11,287 nucleotides of DNA from Firmicutes bacterium HGW-Firmicutes-10. GTDB taxonomy: Bacteria > Bacillota_I > Bacilli_A > Erysipelotrichales > Erysipelotrichaceae. Below the pieces are notes generated by a model, which searched no databases, was not told the origin of the DNA, and saw nothing but the letters and a program-made list of their open reading frames with translations. Positions 7,408 through 11,287 of the stretch are shown here, one piece after another. The first letter of the stretch is position 1. Each line of letters opens with the position of its first letter. The translations under genes were made by a program, and so were the position numbers. The DNA is taken from NCBI GenBank assembly GCA_002841605.1, contig PHAF01000055.1:1-11287 (forward strand), in the 5' to 3' direction.

Positions 7408-9863
7408 TACATCAAATGCCAGTCGTTATCAACGGGCAGCATGACTGTGAAAACCGAATATTCGCCTTCAACGGTATCGATATCAATGGTGCCATGATGG
7501 TCGGCGACGATACCAAAGCTGATCGCCAATCCCAAACCGGTACCTTTGTCTTTTGGTTTAGTGGAGTAGAACGGTTCAAATAACCGGTTCCTCACTTCTT
7601 CACTGATCCCCATTCCGAAATCTTTGACTGAAAGACAGATCCAACGTCGATTATCATGGAATTTCTGCTTCACATTCACTTCGATGATCTTATTTTCATC
7701 ATAACCCGGATATTTATCATTAAGCGCATCCCGTGCATTGGTCATCAGGTTCATAAATACCTGCTGAATTTGTTGACTGCGACACTTCAAATTTGGTAAA
7801 TCTTCTTCCAAAGTAACTCTTAAATCGATTTGATCTTTTATGAAAATGATTTTAATTAACGATAATGAATGGTCAATGATATCAATCATACTGGAATAAC
7901 TGTGCGCACTTTTTTCAAATCTGGAAAACTGCAATAAGCTTCTTACGATATCGGAAATCCGATTTGATTCCCGTATGATACTGTTACCATAGTTTTCAAT
8001 CTTCGAATCCGCATTTTCACTTTCAACGATCAGTTGAGCATAGTTCATGATGCCATTGATTGGATTATTGATTTCATGAGCAACCCCGCCCGCCAAAGTA
8101 CCGATTGATTCCAGCCGTTGCTTTTGTTGGATGTGCATTTCCAATTCCATTTGCCTGCGCTGCATTTCCAGTTGTATGGTCAAGTCTCTGGCAAAGACCA
8201 TGGCACTGTCTACACCGTCATAACTGATCGGTACAGCCCCAACTTCCGAATATATGGGTTTGCCATCCATGCGGATAAACTGACGTTGATGTAGCGGTAT
8301 TTCAGTTTTGTCTACATATACCCGATTCATATTCTGAATGATATCTTCGACATCCTGATCAGGAACAAATCGAGTTAAGGGCATATTGATCAAGTCATCG
8401 TCCAAAGATGCCCCAAAAAACGTCAGTGCAGCCGGATTCATAAAGGCAAAACGTCCGTTTTGATGAATAAAGATCGGGATAGGCACATTTTTAACGACCG
8501 AGCGAAAATTGGATTCACTTCTCTTTAATGCACGCATCGCATCCAGCTTGCTTGAGATGTCTCGGGCAATGACCATCGCACCGTTTTGACCATTAAAAAC
8601 AATGGGAACCGCAAAAGACTCTACGTCTAAATGTTCATTGTTTATCGTAAGATATATTCGATGCTTGGGTTGCGTTTGAATGCGATTGATATTGATATCG
8701 GTCATGGTGTCTTTTACTTCATCATGGAAATCCGGGTGTACTCTGTCTAGAATCCGCATCCCAATCATTTCAGATTCATCATGAGCTCTGAATAATGTCA
8801 GAGCGGCCGGGTTCAAATAGGCAAAACGGCGTTCCAACTGGATGAATATCGCATCTGGTTCGTTTTCTACGACCGTACGGAATAAATCCATGTTTCGCTT
8901 CATTTCTGCTTCCGCCACCACTCTTGCGGAGATATCGACGACGATCGAATATAGCAGTTGCCTTTTATCGATTGAAATAGGTCCGCTGAATATTTCCACA
9001 TCGATAATTTCGCCATTGGCTTTGCGATGCTTAAACTTAAAGCGGGACTTGTTTGACTGCCTTGCCTTTTCCATTTCGATTTTTATCTGCTCAGAATTCA
9101 AGGTATTGATTTCTGACATTTTCTTGTTAAGCAGTTCATCTTTTGTCCAACCGTAAAAATTCATCGCCGCCGGATTGGCATCGACGATTTGACCGTCTTG
9201 CGGGTCAATGACCAACATGACGGTGTGCTGATTATTGAACAAACTGGAATACATTTGCTGGGCATCATTGATCAGTTCAAATGATTCATCGTATTTCTTT
9301 TGAATCAATAGAAAGATGCTGATGATCACCGTAACGACGGGATAAAGCAGTAAGACCGGAATTCCCAATATGCTTATTACATTTTGAGCAAGTGGGGCAG
9401 GTAAAGTGTACATGGTAAGCATCATAGCCGCATGAACCAATAGACCATACAAATAAACATTCAGCCAAAAGGGCAGGGCTTTACTGTTAAGGCAGTATCT
9501 TTTCCACAACAAGCCAATCAGCGTGGTAACTGTGATCACGAGAATGCCGGTTAGCAGGCCGACGCCACCCATAAAGTATCGGAAAATGATCATGATGGTT
9601 GAGGATATCAGAAGGGTGGGCGTAGAGAAAAACAGGGCAACGGAGGCAATCAATGTCGAACGTGCATCGAAGACGAGTCCATCCTGAAAAACGTAAGGGA
9701 AGGACATGATGAACATGCCGATCAGACCAATGACAGACCCTTTGAAAAGCGGATGAATTTGACCGAATTTCAGACCAAGATAGGAGTTGAGCTGATAAAG
9801 AATGATTACGATCATCAACAGTTCGATATTTTTAAGCAACCCAATATATACGCCGATTTCCAT
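7407..9863 (-). CDS. LytS-type 5TM, triple-PAS sensor histidine kinase
   Basis: An 818-residue membrane kinase. The N-terminus (about 1-187) has five or six hydrophobic helices and the marks of the 5TMR-LYT receptor module: GLVFDARS at 62-69, RYFMGGVGLLTG at 95-106. Three PAS domains follow at about 200-315, 325-435 and 445-565, each with an N-P-A-A motif (ANPAAM, LNPAAL, MNPAAL). The last two look like an internal duplication. A short coiled segment leads to the HisKA domain with phospho-acceptor His596 in GGVAHEINNPING, then the ATP-binding domain: N box around Asn709, G1 with Asp748 in DFGMG, F box LFEPFYSTK, and G2 GTGLGL (774-779). All key kinase residues are present. The start is supported by AAGGAG (9876-9871) 7 nt before the ATG. 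It heads an operon with the HD-GYP regulator downstream, which it should phosphorylate. The ligand is unknown; a LytS-type relative, E. coli BtsS, binds pyruvate, but that cannot be transferred to this protein. Confidence 0.93.
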   Translation of the reverse strand: MEIGVYIGLLKNIELLMIVIILYQLNSYLGLKFGQIHPLFKGSVIGLIGMFIMSFPYVFQDGLVFDARSTLIASVALFFSTPTLLISSTIMIIFRYFMGGVGLLTGILVITVTTLIGLLWKRYCLNSKALPFWLNVYLYGLLVHAAMMLTMYTLPAPLAQNVISILGIPVLLLYPVVTVIISIFLLIQKKYDESFELINDAQQMYSSLFNNQHTVMLVIDPQDGQIVDANPAAMNFYGWTKDELLNKKMSEINTLNSEQIKIEMEKARQSNKSRFKFKHRKANGEIIDVEIFSGPISIDKRQLLYSIVVDISARVVAEAEMKRNMDLFRTVVENEPDAIFIQLERRFAYLNPAALTLFRAHDESEMIGMRILDRVHPDFHDEVKDTMTDININRIQTQPKHRIYLTINNEHLDVESFAVPIVFNGQNGAMVIARDISSKLDAMRALKRSESNFRSVVKNVPIPIFIHQNGRFAFMNPAALTFFGASLDDDLINMPLTRFVPDQDVEDIIQNMNRVYVDKTEIPLHQRQFIRMDGKPIYSEVGAVPISYDGVDSAMVFARDLTIQLEMQRRQMELEMHIQQKQRLESIGTLAGGVAHEINNPINGIMNYAQLIVESENADSKIENYGNSIIRESNRISDIVRSLLQFSRFEKSAHSYSSMIDIIDHSLSLIKIIFIKDQIDLRVTLEEDLPNLKCRSQQIQQVFMNLMTNARDALNDKYPGYDENKIIEVNVKQKFHDNRRWICLSVKDFGMGISEEVRNRLFEPFYSTKPKDKGTGLGLAISFGIVADHHGTIDIDTVEGEYSVFTVMLPVDNDWHLM

Positions 9864-9931
9864 AAAAATTCTCCTTATCCGTCATGTGGATTCTGAAATG
9901 CCGAAAAACCAAATTCCATATCAAAAGCTAT

Positions 9932-9955
9932 TCATTTCTTTTTGAAAAGAGATGA
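9932..9955. repeat. Near-perfect inverted repeat in the kinase leader
   Basis: TCATTTCTTTT (9932-9942) and AAAAGAGATGA (9945-9955) are complementary at 10 of 11 positions, with one G-T wobble and a 2-nt centre. It would lie about 17-40 nt after the predicted start point of the kinase transcript. It could be an RNA hairpin or an operator. It is not a terminator, since no U-run follows it in the minus-strand transcript. Confidence 0.5.
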
Positions 9956-9978
9956 TTATTAATTATAATATTACATTC

Positions 9979-10008
9979 ATTATACCACGTTACACTTATT
10001 GTTATCAT
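9979..10008 (-). promoter_or_regulatory. Extended -10 promoter of the kinase/HD-GYP operon
   Basis: On the minus strand a perfect TATAAT (9984-9979) is preceded by TGG, giving an extended -10 (TGnTATAAT). An ATGATA -35 (10008-10003, 4/6) lies 18 bp upstream. The start point should be near 9972, leaving a leader of about 110 nt before the ATG at 9863. That leader holds the inverted repeat at 9932-9955. I recognise no riboswitch in it. Confidence 0.65.
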
Positions 10009-10036
10009 TCTTGTACGGAGACTAACAGAATCCTGT

Positions 10037-10054
10037 ATCAATTCGGGAATTGAT
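10037..10054. repeat. Perfect 8-bp inverted repeat upstream of the kinase promoter
   Basis: ATCAATTC (10037-10044) and GAATTGAT (10047-10054) are perfect complements around a GG centre. The repeat lies 29-46 bp upstream of the kinase -35 box, an activator-like position. No U-tract follows it on either strand, so it is not a terminator. It may be a site for a dimeric regulator. Confidence 0.45.
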
Positions 10055-10092
10055 TATCAGATACGGGTAACATTTTCCTACTCAAAACGCGT

Positions 10093-10117
10093 AAAAAAGA
10101 CGATTACTTTAATCGTC
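10093..10117 (-). terminator. Intrinsic terminator of the distal HD-GYP regulator
   Basis: GACGATTA (10099-10106) and TAATCGTC (10110-10117) form a perfect 8-bp stem with a 3-nt loop. On the minus strand it is followed by six U (A-run 10098-10093). The stem starts 7 nt after the TAA of the regulator gene. It insulates that gene from the kinase operon, so the two units are transcribed separately. Confidence 0.85.
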
Positions 10118-10124
10118 CGATTTG

Positions 10125-11183
10125 TTATAGGGGGATATGTATCTCACTGAGAGAATCATCAAGCGAGTAGTGTTCTTCAACGAACAATCCGATACAGGCA
10201 TCGACGACTTCGGGATGATATTTCGTTAAGCGATATAAACTGATTTCTTCCAAGGCTTTATCGACGCCCAATGCCGCCCGGTAAGGACGATGAGTCATCA
10301 TGGTCTCAACGACATCCGCAACGATCAGAATATGGGCTTCCATTAAGATCTCATTTCCTTTGAGCCGGTTGGGATAGCCGGATCCATCCATGCGCTCATG
10401 ATGCTGACCGACGGTCGTCGCGAAATTTTTGGGGAGAATGACGTGTTTCAACATGTCACAGCCGCTTTGTGCATGCATTTGAATGAGTTTGAACTCGATA
10501 TCATTGATTTTTCCCGGTTTGGTCAAGATTTCACTGGGAACCACGATCTTACCGATATCATGAATATAGCCGATGGCCCGGACCATATTGTAAAAATCTT
10601 TGGAATGGTTCATGCGTCTGCTTATGGAGGCGGCCAGATTGCCTACGCGACGCTGATGACCGGAAGTGTAGGGGTCACGGTATTCCGTGACATCGGAGAG
10701 TAGATGAATGATGCTTGCCATCGAACGTTTGAGCGTTTCGTTACTTTCAGCTACGGTGCTTTCAAGCATGCCTGTGTATTGTACCTGCTGGATTTCCTCT
10801 TTTGCTTTTTGACGGTTGGCCTCCACGGCTTTGACATTTGAGCGGATCTGCTCGAGGAATGCATCCTTAAGAATGGGCTTATTCAAATAGCCGTTTGCTC
10901 CGGCGCTGACAGCGCGGGCAGCGGTTTCCACGGTGGCTTCTCCGGTCATGATCAAAATACGGCATTGCTTATCGATGGTCCGAATGTATTCCATCAACTC
11001 GATACCCGTCATTTTTGGCATGATGATATCGGAAACGACGATATCATAGGGTTCTTCGGTAAACATTTTCATGCCTACAATGGCATTTTCGGCAATATCG
11101 ACCGAGAATCCCTCTTTTATCAAAAACCTGCTTAAAGTAAGTCGAATGCTGTTTTCATCATCCACGATCAAAATTCGAATCAT
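10125..11183 (-). CDS. Response regulator with HD-GYP cyclic-di-GMP phosphodiesterase output (separately transcribed paralogue)
   Basis: A 352-residue regulator that aligns end to end, without a gap, with the one at 6336-7394 (242 identical residues by hand count). The receiver has Asp8-Asp9, Asp52 in VVSDIIMP, Thr80 and Lys102. The HD-GYP domain has His176, His208-Asp209 in IGYIHDIGK, His237, HHERMDGSGYP (261-271) and Asp290. It should therefore be a phosphorylation-controlled cyclic-di-GMP phosphodiesterase as well. Divergence is greatest in the coiled linker (about 111-150, 14 of 40 identical) and in the first receiver helices, which include positions that usually set kinase partner choice. 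No kinase is adjacent upstream inside the window. The kinase at 7407-9863 may serve both, or the partner lies elsewhere. The ATG at 11183 cannot be moved upstream in frame, because TAA is the second codon before it. Only a weak GAG is suitably placed as a ribosome site; a good AAGGAG lies 36 nt up, beyond an inverted repeat. Confidence 0.92.
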   Translation of the reverse strand: MIRILIVDDENSIRLTLSRFLIKEGFSVDIAENAIVGMKMFTEEPYDIVVSDIIMPKMTGIELMEYIRTIDKQCRILIMTGEATVETAARAVSAGANGYLNKPILKDAFLEQIRSNVKAVEANRQKAKEEIQQVQYTGMLESTVAESNETLKRSMASIIHLLSDVTEYRDPYTSGHQRRVGNLAASISRRMNHSKDFYNMVRAIGYIHDIGKIVVPSEILTKPGKINDIEFKLIQMHAQSGCDMLKHVILPKNFATTVGQHHERMDGSGYPNRLKGNEILMEAHILIVADVVETMMTHRPYRAALGVDKALEEISLYRLTKYHPEVVDACIGLFVEEHYSLDDSLSEIHIPL

Positions 11184-11193
11184 TTCTTATCTC

Positions 11194-11217
11194 GTATAAT
11201 CCAATTAAGGATTATAC
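11194..11217. repeat. Perfect 9-bp inverted repeat between Shine-Dalgarno and start codon
   Basis: GTATAATCC (11194-11202) and GGATTATAC (11209-11217) are perfect complements separated by AATTAA. The repeat carries a TATAAT on each strand. It lies between AAGGAG (11225-11220) and the ATG (11183) of the distal HD-GYP regulator. It could be an operator over a promoter, or an RNA hairpin in the leader. Confidence 0.7.
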
Positions 11218-11241
11218 ATCTCCTTTCTTCTCTAGTTCCAA
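11211..11241 (-). promoter_or_regulatory. Possible promoter of the distal HD-GYP regulator
   Basis: On the minus strand TTGGAA (11241-11236, 4/6) and a perfect TATAAT (11216-11211) are 19 bp apart, longer than ideal. The -10 lies inside one arm of the inverted repeat, so a protein bound there would block it. If it is used, the leader is about 21 nt and the AAGGAG at 11225-11220 is not transcribed. Confidence 0.3.
11220..11225 (-). promoter_or_regulatory. Displaced Shine-Dalgarno sequence
   Basis: AAGGAG on the minus strand, 36 nt upstream of the ATG at 11183. No start codon stands at normal spacing after it. If the 24-nt inverted repeat folds, the effective distance to the ATG shrinks to about 12 nt. 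It may also be a chance purine run inside promoter DNA. Confidence 0.3.
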
Positions 11242-11250
11242 AAAATAGTT

Positions 11251-11259
11251 TGTTATAAT
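11251..11259 (+). promoter_or_regulatory. Extended -10 promoter reading out of the window
   Basis: TGTTATAAT is a perfect TGnTATAAT extended -10 on the plus strand. No good -35 is seen 16-18 bp upstream, which extended -10 promoters can tolerate. The start point would be near 11266, so any gene it drives lies beyond the right edge and diverges from the HD-GYP regulator. Confidence 0.4.
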
Positions 11260-11287
11260 ATTCATGCACTGTGGATTTGTTTCTATT

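Noticed and set aside
7197..7583. Plus-strand open frame of 128 codons across the kinase-regulator junction
   Set aside because: It crosses the end of one well-supported gene and the start of another on the opposite strand. Its product shows no domain or signal that I recognise.
9962..9967. Second TATAAT on the minus strand upstream of the kinase
   Set aside because: The region 17 bp upstream (ACGTGG) is nothing like a -35, and there is no TGn extension. The TATAAT at 9984-9979 is much better.
11264..11287. Plus-strand ATG opening an eight-codon frame to the right edge
   Set aside because: It has no Shine-Dalgarno and begins 5 nt after a perfect extended -10 box, so it would sit at or before the transcription start. 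A leaderless gene is possible but unsupported.
1..11287. Mycoplasma-type code (TGA as Trp)
   Set aside because: TGA ends the cohesin gene directly before a terminator, and the tryptophans checked are TGG, so the standard bacterial code applies.

Overview
The window reads as chromosomal DNA from a low-to-mid-GC, Gram-positive-type bacterium (Bacillota or a relative such as an Erysipelotrichales- or Acholeplasma-like lineage). The reasons are clean AAGGAG/AGGAGG ribosome sites, TATAAT-type promoters, TGA used as a stop (cohesin gene) with TGG for Trp, a surface protein held by a C-terminal membrane helix with a basic tail, and Big_2, cadherin-like and LytS-type 5TM modules. The lineage is an inference; no rRNA or marker gene is present.

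Left half, plus strand. The last 8 codons of an upstream gene end in a GAAA-loop terminator (34-55). A promoter (86-114) then drives a two-gene operon. Gene 1 (143-4609) is a 1488-residue secreted subtilisin/sedolisin-like protease with Big_2 and fibronectin-III-like modules and a C-terminal type-I-like dockerin. Gene 2 (4612-6255) starts 2 nt later and encodes a secreted protein with one N-terminal cohesin, two cadherin-like domains, an unnamed C-terminal module and a membrane anchor. Dockerin binds cohesin, so the pair reads as a self-contained, two-protein device for mounting a protease on the cell surface without any cellulosome genes in view. This is the most interesting content of the window.

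Right half, minus strand, convergent with the operon and separated from it by a shared terminator (6302-6332). Read in the direction of transcription, it holds a response regulator with an HD-GYP cyclic-di-GMP phosphodiesterase output (11183-10125) with its own terminator, then an intergenic region with a strong extended -10 promoter and two inverted repeats. A two-gene operon follows: a LytS-type 5TM, triple-PAS histidine kinase (9863-7407) and a second receiver-HD-GYP regulator (7394-6336). The two regulators have the same length, align without gaps and are about 69% identical (242/352, hand count). They are therefore a duplicated pair around one kinase, which probably lowers cyclic-di-GMP in response to a signal. 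The right edge holds a plus-strand extended -10 promoter for a gene beyond the window, plus an unusual inverted repeat between the Shine-Dalgarno and the start codon of the distal regulator.

No tRNA, rRNA, CRISPR array, insertion sequence or phage gene was seen.
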